Source: JAIFWC01 sp035688135 (GTDB lineage: Bacteria > Patescibacteriota > Saccharimonadia > Saccharimonadales > UBA10212). From it: 19,970 bases of DNA. Below are positions 7,031-12,813 of this stretch, in pieces. Made by a program: the position numbers and the translations under genes. Under the pieces are notes generated by a model. That model worked only from the letters and a program-made list of their open reading frames with translations, searched no databases and was not told the origin of the DNA. Numbering within the stretch: the stretch's first letter is position 1; every line of letters starts with the position of its first letter. The stretch spans positions 1 through 19,970 of the forward strand of contig DASSNG010000035.1 in assembly GCA_035688135.1 (NCBI GenBank), given 5' to 3'.

Positions 7031-7444
7031 ATGGCGGCTGGCCCGAGGCCAAAGGAAGGAGTTCGTATCAATACTTACGAAATAGCGGTACTTTATCACC
7101 CTGATCTTGAGATAGACCTGGAAAAAGCTGAGAACCGCATCAAAAAAATCATCGCCGATAACAAGGGCGAAATTACCAAAACCGACAACTGGGGCAAGCG
7201 CAAACTTGCTTATCCTATCAAGAAGCAGGAGTTTGCCGTCTATGTTTTTTATACGGTGGATATGCCGGCTGAGAACGTCGCCAGGGTTGAGCAGACATTC
7301 AACATAACCGACGAGATCGTCCGCTTCCTGATAACCAAACCGGACCTGAAGGCTATGGCTAAAGCCGAAGCCGCCCGCGCCGAAAAGGCTAAGAAAGCTG
7401 CCGAGCGTGATGAGCGCGAGGATAGCGAAACCGAAGAAGAATAG
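7031..7444 (+). CDS. rpsF: 30S ribosomal protein S6
   Basis: Ribosomal protein S6, which pairs with S18 on the platform of the small subunit. The NTYEIAVLYHPDLE strand, the NWGKRKLAYPIKK region and the YxF strand are typical, followed by a charged Lys/Ala/Glu-rich tail. The start is uncertain. The ATG at 7031 is the only canonical start downstream of the promoter, but it has no good ribosome site and adds 12 unusual residues. A strong AAGGAAGGAG site (7052-7061) instead points to codon ATC 7067, exactly where S6 homologues begin. I give the ATG coordinates conservatively; a non-standard ATC start is discussed as a finding. It is the first gene of a seven-gene operon running to 10263. Confidence 0.93.
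   Translation: MAAGPRPKEGVRINTYEIAVLYHPDLEIDLEKAENRIKKIIADNKGEITKTDNWGKRKLAYPIKKQEFAVYVFYTVDMPAENVARVEQTFNITDEIVRFLITKPDLKAMAKAEAARAEKAKKAAERDEREDSETEEE
7039..7051 (+). promoter_or_regulatory. Small hairpin with CCG before the rpsF ribosome site
   Basis: TGGCC (7039-7043) and GGCCA (7047-7051) pair around the three-base loop CGA, immediately before the AAGGAAGGAG site. A CCG trinucleotide spans stem and loop (7043-7045). In many bacteria an rpsF leader hairpin presenting CCG is bound by the S6:S18 complex for autoregulation. This hairpin is smaller than the described motif, so the link is only suggestive. Confidence 0.3.
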
Positions 7445-7473
7445 TACAATTGAATCAAACGAGGGAGTAGGAC

Positions 7474-7941
7474 ATGGCACGAAGTTTCAACCAAGTAACA
7501 CTGATGGGCAACCTAACGCGGGATCCGGAGCTGCGCACCACACCCAGCGGCGCGACGGTCTGCGGTTTCAGCCTGGCGCTGAACCGCAGCTACAAGAACG
7601 CTGAAGGCAATTGGGTGGAAGCTACCGACTACATAGATATAGTCGCATGGGGGCCTCTGGGTGAGCGCGTGGCGCAGTACCTGAGCAAAGGCCGCCCGGC
7701 GCTGGTTTCCGGCCGGCTGCAAAGCCGCAGCTGGGAGCAGGAAGGCCAGAAGCGCAGTAAAGTGGAAGTGGTCGCTAACGACGTGACCTTCCTGGGCGGC
7801 CCTGGCGGCGGTTCCGTAGGCTCAGCCGATGAGCCGGCCGCGGCAGCCCCGGCGCCCAAGAAATCCAGCAAGAAAGATGAAGATGTCGTCATAGAGGATA
7901 TCGGGGACGAGCCGATAAACCTGGACGACATACCGTTCTAA
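7474..7941 (+). CDS. ssb: Single-stranded DNA-binding protein
   Basis: A 155-residue SSB that coats single-stranded DNA in replication, repair and recombination. The OB fold occupies about residues 1-108, with MARSFNQVTLMGNLTRDPE at the start and the SGRLQSRSWE strand. A Gly/Ala/Pro-rich linker follows. The protein ends in the acidic tip LDDIPF, the hallmark that recruits partner enzymes such as exonuclease I or PriA. A GGGAG ribosome site seven or so bases before the ATG supports the start. It lies between rpsF and rpsR, the classical bacterial order, with 29 and 14 base gaps. Confidence 0.96.
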   Translation: MARSFNQVTLMGNLTRDPELRTTPSGATVCGFSLALNRSYKNAEGNWVEATDYIDIVAWGPLGERVAQYLSKGRPALVSGRLQSRSWEQEGQKRSKVEVVANDVTFLGGPGGGSVGSADEPAAAAPAPKKSSKKDEDVVIEDIGDEPINLDDIPF

Positions 7942-7955
7942 ATTAAGGAGAATCA

Positions 7956-8159
7956 ATGGCAAAGATATTTAAATCAAAGACAGACGTAGCCTACTTTGAC
8001 TACAAGGACTTTAAGACCTTGCTGCGCTACGTTAACCAGTACGGACAGATAGAATCCCGTAAAAAGACCGGCCTGACCGAGAGCAAACAGCGCCAGCTGG
8101 CCCGCGCCATCAAGCGCGCCCGCCACATCGCCTTACTGCCGTTTGTCGCCAATGGCTGA
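7956..8159 (+). CDS. rpsR: 30S ribosomal protein S18
   Basis: A 67-residue ribosomal protein S18, partner of S6. The DYKDFKTLLRYVNQYGQI helix and the KQRQLARAIKRARHIALLPF RNA-binding helix are canonical. The length is near the family norm, lacking the Cys-rich N-terminal extension seen in some species. AAGGAG five bases before the ATG makes a textbook ribosome site. The TGA stop overlaps the first codons of the following gene, so translation is probably coupled. Confidence 0.96.
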   Translation: MAKIFKSKTDVAYFDYKDFKTLLRYVNQYGQIESRKKTGLTESKQRQLARAIKRARHIALLPFVANG

Positions 8160-8484
8160 TTATTCGCCCGGCGGCCTGGTGAAACAGGTTGAGACACAGG
8201 TGAATATGATATTGCGCGGAATTGATTGGGACGCGGTTAACCAGAAGGGCCGGAGGGCGGTAGAGGAATTGCGGCAGTTCTTAAGCGACGCTAAGGTTTA
8301 CGCTGCGGACTATGAATTGTCGGAGATGCGGGATGAACAGCTGCAAAATGCCGCCTCAGCTAAAAAATGGCTGGAGCAGGCCCGGCAGAGGATACTAAGG
8401 GCCAGCGAATTCAACGTTTTCGGGCCAATAGACGTGGCCCACCTAACGGCCCAGATTGAACAGATAAAGGACGGTTTGAAATAA
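8152..8484 (+). CDS. Small alpha-helical protein of unknown function in the S18/EF-P operon
   Basis: I do not recognise this 110-residue protein. It is soluble and looks mostly helical, with charged, possibly coiled-coil stretches (about 35-85) and no cysteine, signal or membrane segment. The ATG at 8152 lies inside the rpsR coding end (8-base overlap), and its TAA shares a base with the efp ATG (TAATG at 8482-8486), so it is tightly coupled to both. A TTG at 8143 would add three residues but is less likely. Its position between a ribosomal protein and EF-P suggests a translation-linked role, but this is only context. It does not show the exonuclease VII small subunit pattern. Confidence 0.8.
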   Translation: MADYSPGGLVKQVETQVNMILRGIDWDAVNQKGRRAVEELRQFLSDAKVYAADYELSEMRDEQLQNAASAKKWLEQARQRILRASEFNVFGPIDVAHLTAQIEQIKDGLK

Positions 8485-9047
8485 TGGCATTATCTATTAC
8501 GAACTTGCGAAAAGGGACGATTTTTCAGCTGGACGGGGTGCCGTACAGAGTGACTGAATATAGCCAGAAAGTAATGGGGCGGGGCGGTTCCACCGTGAAC
8601 GTTAAAATCAAAAGCTTGATTGACGGCAAGGTGCTGGCCAAGACTTTCCATGGCAGCGACACCGTGGACAGCGCGGATGTCAGCAACCGCACCCTGCAAT
8701 ACCTGTATAACAACAGCGGCCTGTTCTACTTTATGGACCCGGGAACTTATGACCAGTTCGAGCTGGAAGCCGACGCCATGGAAGACAAAGCCGGCTTTAT
8801 GAAAGAAGGCGACAACGTGACGGCGCAGTTCTTTGAAGGCCGGATTATCAGCGTGGAGCTGCCCAAAAACGTACCTCTTAAAGTGGAATACGCGGAAAAC
8901 GCCGTGCGGGGCGACACCAGCAGTGCCATTACCAAAGATGCCCGGCTGGAAACCGGAATCACCGTGAAAGTACCGGCCTTTATAAAGACCGGCGATATCA
9001 TATCCGTAGATACGGCTACCGGCGCCTACCGCGAAAGGGCTAAGTGA
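8484..9047 (+). CDS. efp: Elongation factor P
   Basis: A 187-residue EF-P, the tRNA-shaped factor that rescues ribosomes stalled at polyproline. All three beta-barrel domains are present: the KOW-like domain I (1-63), the OB domain II starting about 66 with the YLYNNSGLFYFMDPGTYDQ strand pair, and the C-terminal OB domain III with VEYAENAVRGDT. The domain I tip reads MGRGGS, placing Arg33 at the position that is modified lysine in E. coli and rhamnosylated arginine in Pseudomonas. No modifying enzyme (EpmA, EarP or YmfI-like) is in the window. The start codon overlaps the previous stop, and the next gene begins right after the TGA. Confidence 0.96.
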   Translation: MALSITNLRKGTIFQLDGVPYRVTEYSQKVMGRGGSTVNVKIKSLIDGKVLAKTFHGSDTVDSADVSNRTLQYLYNNSGLFYFMDPGTYDQFELEADAMEDKAGFMKEGDNVTAQFFEGRIISVELPKNVPLKVEYAENAVRGDTSSAITKDARLETGITVKVPAFIKTGDIISVDTATGAYRERAK

Positions 9048-9542
9048 TTGGCTAAGAAGAACGAGCGCCTGGTGGTGGTGATGCTTGAATCCAAGCTTCC
9101 GGGTGAAGAGTTCGAAATCTGGCCGCCCCATATAACTATAGTCCCCTGGTTCCCTTGCGATGATAGCCGCCGACTGGGCACCGTCCTGTCTGAGGTAGCC
9201 CGCCGCCACCGACCTCTGGAAGTATCGTCCGGCGAAGTGGAGGTATGGGGCGGGAAAGATAAGTTCGAAGTTTTAAAAATCGAAGACGAAGGCGCTTTGC
9301 TTGAGTTGCACCAGGATGTTTTTAATAGCCTAGAGAATAACGGTTTTTCCATTCACCAAAAGGATTACCTGGGGGATAAATACACACCGCACGTAACTTT
9401 GAGGAACCACGAATCAGAAAATTTCCGCCCGGCGGCAGGAACGGCACTAATTATCAACCGGTTCGCCCTGATAAGGCAGGTCCGGCTGAAGAAGTCCGGG
9501 CGCATGATAAAGAGTCTTGTGAGGGAATATGAGCTCGGGTAA
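9048..9542 (+). CDS. 2H phosphoesterase-superfamily protein (2'-5' RNA ligase-like)
   Basis: A 164-residue protein with the two catalytic HxT motifs of the 2H superfamily, HIT at 28-30 and HVT at 115-117, each on a beta strand. Relatives act as 2'-5' RNA ligases or cyclic phosphodiesterases on RNA or nucleotide ends, such as ThpR/LigT, but the substrate here is unknown. The start is TTG 9048, placed directly after the efp TGA, with an AAAGGG site (9034-9039) eight bases upstream inside efp. The next gene overlaps by 14 bases. A role in RNA processing fits an operon of translation and rRNA-modification genes. Confidence 0.85.
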   Translation: MAKKNERLVVVMLESKLPGEEFEIWPPHITIVPWFPCDDSRRLGTVLSEVARRHRPLEVSSGEVEVWGGKDKFEVLKIEDEGALLELHQDVFNSLENNGFSIHQKDYLGDKYTPHVTLRNHESENFRPAAGTALIINRFALIRQVRLKKSGRMIKSLVREYELG

Positions 9543-10263
9543 GAAGCGCCTGGATGTGGCTCTGGCGCACCGGGGGCTGGCGTCCACCCGGTCCCAGGCC
9601 GAAAGCTATATCAAACTGGGCAAGGTCAAGGTAAACGGCCGGCCCGTAAGCAAGCCCGGTACGATGGTCGGGGACGGCGATACGCTGGAAATCAAAGGCC
9701 AGGAGCAGTACGTCAGCCGGGCGGCCCTAAAGCTGGAAAGCGTCGCGGCAAAGCTCAAACTGGACTTTAGCGGCAAGGCGGTGCTGGATGTGGGCAGCAG
9801 TACCGGCGGCTTTACGGACTACGCCCTTAAGCACGGCGCCGATAAGGTCATAGCCGTTGACGTTGGCACCGACCAGATGCATCCCAGCCTGCGCGGGGAC
9901 AACAGGGTGGAGCTGCACGAAAAAACTGACATCCGGCAATTTTCTCTGGACCGGGATTCCGACATTGTCCTGATTGATGTCAGTTTCATAAGCCTGCGGC
10001 AGATACTGCCGGCTATCTATCGGCTATCGGGGGAGAATACGGAAATCGTGGCAATGTTAAAGCCGCAGTTTGAGGCTGGAGCCAAAGATGTGAACAAGGG
10101 TGTGATAAAAAATGACGCCATACGGCGTCGGATAATGAGAGACTTCGAGCAGTGGTCCAAGGACCAGTTCATTCTTATGGACAAGGCCGACAGTGAGGTC
10201 TCGGGCGCCAAGGGCAACAGGGAAAGATTCTACCTTTTTCATAAACGGTCTGTTGACTTTTAA
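9529..10263 (+). CDS. tlyA: TlyA-type rRNA 2'-O-methyltransferase
   Basis: A 244-residue protein with an S4 RNA-binding domain (about 5-60) and an FtsJ/RrmJ-like S-adenosylmethionine methyltransferase domain. The SAM motif is DVGSSTGGF at 87-95, AVDVG follows, and the LKPQFEAG motif carries the catalytic lysine region of the FtsJ fold. TlyA enzymes methylate cytidine 2'-hydroxyls of 16S and/or 23S rRNA and in mycobacteria set capreomycin sensitivity; which site is used here cannot be seen. Some relatives were annotated as hemolysins. The ATG overlaps the previous gene by 14 bases, with GAGGG four or so bases upstream. It is the last gene of the rpsF operon. Confidence 0.93.
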   Translation: MSSGKKRLDVALAHRGLASTRSQAESYIKLGKVKVNGRPVSKPGTMVGDGDTLEIKGQEQYVSRAALKLESVAAKLKLDFSGKAVLDVGSSTGGFTDYALKHGADKVIAVDVGTDQMHPSLRGDNRVELHEKTDIRQFSLDRDSDIVLIDVSFISLRQILPAIYRLSGENTEIVAMLKPQFEAGAKDVNKGVIKNDAIRRRIMRDFEQWSKDQFILMDKADSEVSGAKGNRERFYLFHKRSVDF

Positions 10264-10285
10264 ACAGCATCCGTGTTAACTGTTT
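10262..10285 (+). terminator. Weak hairpin after tlyA
   Basis: AAACAG (10262-10267) and CTGTTT (10280-10285) pair across 12 bases, overlapping the tlyA stop. The right arm ends in TTT, but there is no GC-rich stem or long T-tract, so termination would be weak. Confidence 0.3.
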
Positions 10286-10305
10286 CGTAGACGGCCGCCA
10301 GGCCG

Positions 10306-10486
10306 GTGTGAACATATGTCTAGCAGACTGTAGGCTTTAGTAAGGCTTACGCCTCTCTGGTAGGCTCACACATAAAGATTATTCATTCACCCAGGTGGAT
10401 GGCTCGACAATCTTTCAATCTGGCGGTTCGCGCTAACGGACCCGGCAACTGGTCCGTCGTTCCTGTAAGCTAGTAGGGAGACGATC
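10306..10486 (+). promoter_or_regulatory. Structured leader upstream of the transglycosylase-like gene
   Basis: This gene-free stretch contains several self-complementary elements. GTGTGA (10306-10311) pairs with TCACAC (10366-10371), enclosing an AGGC/GCCT plus GTAA/TTAC imperfect hairpin (10332-10354). A strong ACGGACC/GGTCCGT hairpin (10436-10442 and 10451-10457, eight-base loop) lies just before an AGGGAG ribosome site (10475-10480). Actinobacterial resuscitation-promoting-factor genes often carry c-di-AMP riboswitches here, but I could not match this leader to that consensus. I call it a structured leader of unknown type. Confidence 0.4.
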
Positions 10487-11239
10487 CTGACTGCTCGCAA
10501 TAAAATCTGTTTGTTCCTTCTGCTGTCGCTGATCACGGCGATTGCCGTCAGCGGAACGGCTTTGGGCGGAGACGCCCAGCCGCCGGCCACTGTTTCCACG
10601 GCCGCCGCAAGCACCACTGCTAACACGGCGGTGCTGCAGCGGACGAAGCGCCGGATCTACCTGTACGTGAAGTCCGCAAGACGCTGGCAGGCCCTGATGG
10701 GGATGCCGGCGAGTAAGGCTAGCCATCTGGCGTACGCCACCACGAGTGTCGCCTATGCCAGATGGTCGCTCAAGAAGTGGATGTCGCTATCGGCACGTCT
10801 TCACGCCCGTGCTCGCAGGTGGATGTCCCGGCGGACCGCGGCGTACCAGAGTTCCGTGCGTCTATGGCGCCGGTCTATGGGCGCGCCGGAACCCAGGCGC
10901 CAGCTGGCGTCAGCGGGCAGTATCGAAGCCCGCTTCAACCGCTGGAGGCGGATGGCCCGGCAGGCGTATTCCGCCTACGACAACCCGCCGCAGAAGTCGA
11001 ACTTCGAGTGCATCCACACCCATGAAGGGTCGTGGACGGACCGCGACAGCGGCGGCAACGGCCACTACGGCGGGGTCCAGATGGGAAAGGCTGAATGGGA
11101 CAAGTTCGGCAAGCCCTACACGGGCAAGGACTACCCCTACCAGGCGAGCAAGCTGGACCAGCTGTGGGCAGCCGCCCGCTACTGGGAGGTCAGCGGCTTC
11201 TCGCCGTGGTCCCAGACGGCTCCGCTCTGCGGGCTCTGA
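10487..11239 (+). CDS. Secreted transglycosylase-like (Rpf-like) protein
   Basis: A 250-residue exported protein ending in a lysozyme-fold transglycosylase-like domain, as in actinobacterial resuscitation-promoting factors that cut peptidoglycan. The domain (about 173-250) shows Cys175, the HEG motif with putative catalytic Glu180, GNGHYGGVQ and a final Cys248 likely paired with Cys175. The middle (45-165) is very rich in Arg, Ala and Trp. The signal peptide reads well only from CTG 10487 (basic TARNK, then a Leu-rich core and an Ala-Leu-Gly-Gly exit), which also has AGGGAG six bases upstream. The only standard start, TTG 10511, would remove the basic end. Codons are strongly GC-ending (5 of 45 in 10996-11130 end in A/T), suggesting transfer. 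Role in wall remodelling or host attack is inference. Confidence 0.8.
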   Translation: MTARNKICLFLLLSLITAIAVSGTALGGDAQPPATVSTAAASTTANTAVLQRTKRRIYLYVKSARRWQALMGMPASKASHLAYATTSVAYARWSLKKWMSLSARLHARARRWMSRRTAAYQSSVRLWRRSMGAPEPRRQLASAGSIEARFNRWRRMARQAYSAYDNPPQKSNFECIHTHEGSWTDRDSGGNGHYGGVQMGKAEWDKFGKPYTGKDYPYQASKLDQLWAAARYWEVSGFSPWSQTAPLCGL

Positions 11240-11272
11240 CAGAAAGCGAGGAATTAGTGCGAACATCCGGAC

Positions 11273-11300
11273 CGGGTGGCCCGCGAAAGCGGGCCGCCCG
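11273..11300 (+). terminator. GC hairpin with GAAA loop after the Rpf-like gene
   Basis: A 12-base-pair stem (11273-11284 with 11289-11300, one G-T pair) is capped by a GAAA tetraloop (11285-11288). No T-tract follows, as with the hairpin at 6244-6285. It probably ends the transcript of the GC-rich gene and may also act on the convergent regulator transcript. Confidence 0.6.
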
Positions 11301-11334
11301 ATGTCCACCACCTGACGGCCGTCTCGTCACAAGG

Positions 11335-12012
11335 TTATAGATATTCCTGGAGCTTCTCGGTATCTTCCAGGACTATGAAAGAATCCTTATTACTGATTAA
11401 GCCTTTGCGTTCCAAGGCCGAAATCTCCCGGCTGGCGGTTTCGCGGCTGGCATTTATCGAGCTGGCGATATCCTGGTGCCGCAGGGGGACTTCTATCACA
11501 GTGCCTTTATCCGTTTCGCGGCCGAAGCGGTTGGACATTGTCAGCAGGAAAGATACCAGCCTTTCCCGGACGGTCCGGTATTCAAGGTTAAGCAGTCTTT
11601 CTGAATGGATGCGGTACATCTCTGTCACCATATCCAGCAGCGGGGGCAGGGCCGCGGGATGGTTATGAAGGAAGGTCAGATATTCCTGGGGGCTTATGCG
11701 CCATACTATGGTGGCCGCCATGGCCTGGTATATGATTTCCCGCTCCTGGCCTGTTATCGCCCATATCAGCGGGAAAATCTCGTGTTCCTTGCGGATTATC
11801 AGCAGGTTCTCTTCGCCATACTTGGTGATGTTATAAGCTTTGACTAATCCGCTCTCTATATAAAAAACGGCGCTGGGCGCCTCTCCGGGACGGATTATGT
11901 ATTCACCTTTCTTGTAAGTCAGGCAGGTGCCGGCCTTGAACAGCCCCACCAAGGCTGCGACTTGTCTTTCGCTGGCCAGCATACTCTTATTTTGCCATAC
12001 CGGGGGATTCAT
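11335..12012 (-). CDS. Crp/Fnr-family transcriptional regulator
   Basis: A 225-residue DNA-binding regulator. A cyclic-nucleotide-binding-like beta barrel spans about 25-115 (KKGEYIIRPGE, FYIESGLVKAY), a dimer helix follows, and a winged helix-turn-helix lies at about 165-220 with the typical recognition segment SRETASREIS. The barrel lacks the usual RxS phosphate-binding arginine-serine pair of true cAMP sensors, as far as I can see, and there is no cysteine cluster for an Fe-S sensor, so the ligand is unknown. The start is ATG 12012. A TAAAAT ends eight bases upstream, implying a leaderless transcript; ATG at residue 11 is an alternative. A Crp-like operator overlaps its promoter, suggesting autoregulation. 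It is divergent from the PH-domain gene. Confidence 0.9.
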   Translation of the reverse strand: MNPPVWQNKSMLASERQVAALVGLFKAGTCLTYKKGEYIIRPGEAPSAVFYIESGLVKAYNITKYGEENLLIIRKEHEIFPLIWAITGQEREIIYQAMAATIVWRISPQEYLTFLHNHPAALPPLLDMVTEMYRIHSERLLNLEYRTVRERLVSFLLTMSNRFGRETDKGTVIEVPLRHQDIASSINASRETASREISALERKGLISNKDSFIVLEDTEKLQEYL

Positions 12013-12020
12013 CGGCTACG

Positions 12021-12044
12021 ATTTTATTTGTGATATTTATCATT
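12021..12044 (-). promoter_or_regulatory. Promoter and Crp-like operator of the Crp/Fnr gene
   Basis: On the minus strand TAAAAT (12021-12026) ends eight bases before the start codon. Just upstream, TGTGA-N6-TCATT (12029-12044 on the plus strand) is a near match to the Crp palindrome TGTGA-N6-TCACA. It fills the spacer, where a bound regulator would most simply repress. The -35 region is poor. Confidence 0.5.
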
Positions 12045-12087
12045 CCCACAGGGTGCCGTAAATTACTGCCGGCTGCCGCAAAATATC

Positions 12088-12105
12088 TCACACTAATAGA
12101 TGTGA
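12088..12105 (+). promoter_or_regulatory. TCACA-N8-TGTGA palindrome before the PH-domain gene
   Basis: TCACA (12088-12092) and TGTGA (12101-12105) are perfect inverted half-sites, with the arms everted relative to the standard Crp site. A TAATAG that could serve as -10 lies between the arms. Being in the same short gap as the Crp/Fnr gene, it is a candidate second operator. Confidence 0.4.
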
Positions 12106-12120
12106 AAAGGAGGAATGCGC

Positions 12121-12783
12121 ATGGTCCACCCAAGCATCATCGAAGCCAGGCTGGGCGAGCTTAGATTCAAAGCTAGCCGTTGGTTCCAGGCAGAGATAAA
12201 CGAACTGCAGCATATCCTTATGGACCACGAAAAGATAATAGCGCTCGCCTGCGGGCGCTATTTTGGAAGCTTTGCACTGCTGGTAGCCACCGATCAAAGG
12301 CTGCTGCTGATAGATAAGCGGGTGTTCTTTATGAACTACGAGGATACGCGCTACGACATGATTTCAGAGATAGACTTCAATTCTCAGTTCTACAGCGCCA
12401 CACTCACGGTGTTTACGGTCAACAAGACCCACAGGTTTACCTCCGTTAAACACCGGCAGCAACTAAGGGATATCACCAACTACGTCCAGAAAAGGGTAGC
12501 CCAGCTTCGCAGCCATGCCGCTCAGCAGGATATACCACCCCTGGCACCGGCGGCTCCGGCCGCGCCGCCGCTCGGTACTTCTTATAGCTATTCGCCGGCC
12601 ACCTCCGATGATCATAGCCTGGCGTTCACTAGCCAGCACGACGTGGCGCACATAGTGGGCTCAACAGCTGTACAGGCCAGCCATGCTCATCATTGGCCCC
12701 AGCCCTTCAATCCGTATATCCAAGGCTCCTTGACGACCCGCCGCCCGTACGGCGGCAGCCAGTCCTACCAGGAAACTTTATAG
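12121..12783 (+). CDS. Bacterial PH-domain-like protein with Pro/Ala-rich tail
   Basis: A 220-residue protein. Residues about 25-115 read as a bacterial pleckstrin-homology-like domain: a helix, then ALLVATDQRLLLIDKR, the typical strand with T-x-x-R-L, and the Y-D-M-I-S-E-I-D segment. Such domains may bind membranes or proteins; the function here is unknown. The rest (about 128-220) is low-complexity Pro/Ala/Ser/His/Tyr with no membrane segment. Two ATG codons lie close together. The AAAAGGAGG site (12105-12113) is only one base before ATG 12115 but seven before ATG 12121, so the latter is chosen. The gene is divergent from the Crp/Fnr regulator and could be its target. Confidence 0.75.
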   Translation: MVHPSIIEARLGELRFKASRWFQAEINELQHILMDHEKIIALACGRYFGSFALLVATDQRLLLIDKRVFFMNYEDTRYDMISEIDFNSQFYSATLTVFTVNKTHRFTSVKHRQQLRDITNYVQKRVAQLRSHAAQQDIPPLAPAAPAAPPLGTSYSYSPATSDDHSLAFTSQHDVAHIVGSTAVQASHAHHWPQPFNPYIQGSLTTRRPYGGSQSYQETL

Positions 12784-12805
12784 AAGGCGCCAAATCACTT
12801 ATGAT
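12777..12805 (+). promoter_or_regulatory. Promoter of the CapA-family gene
   Basis: TTTATA (12777-12782), a 17-base spacer and TATGAT (12800-12805) end eight bases before ATG 12814. There is no ribosome site before that ATG, so a leaderless transcript is likely. The -35 overlaps the end of the PH-domain gene. Confidence 0.5.
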
Positions 12806-12813
12806 TGAGCTGA

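Noticed and set aside
10306..10371. Possible tRNA from the GTGTGA/TCACAC closing stem
   Set aside because: The stem is six not seven bases, and there is no cloverleaf, T-loop or anticodon arm at the right spacing.
10746..11315. Overlapping Arg/Gly-rich open frame in the transglycosylase-like gene
   Set aside because: It is a frame-shifted reading of GC-rich codons; the other frame carries the signal peptide, the catalytic HEG motif and the cysteine pair.
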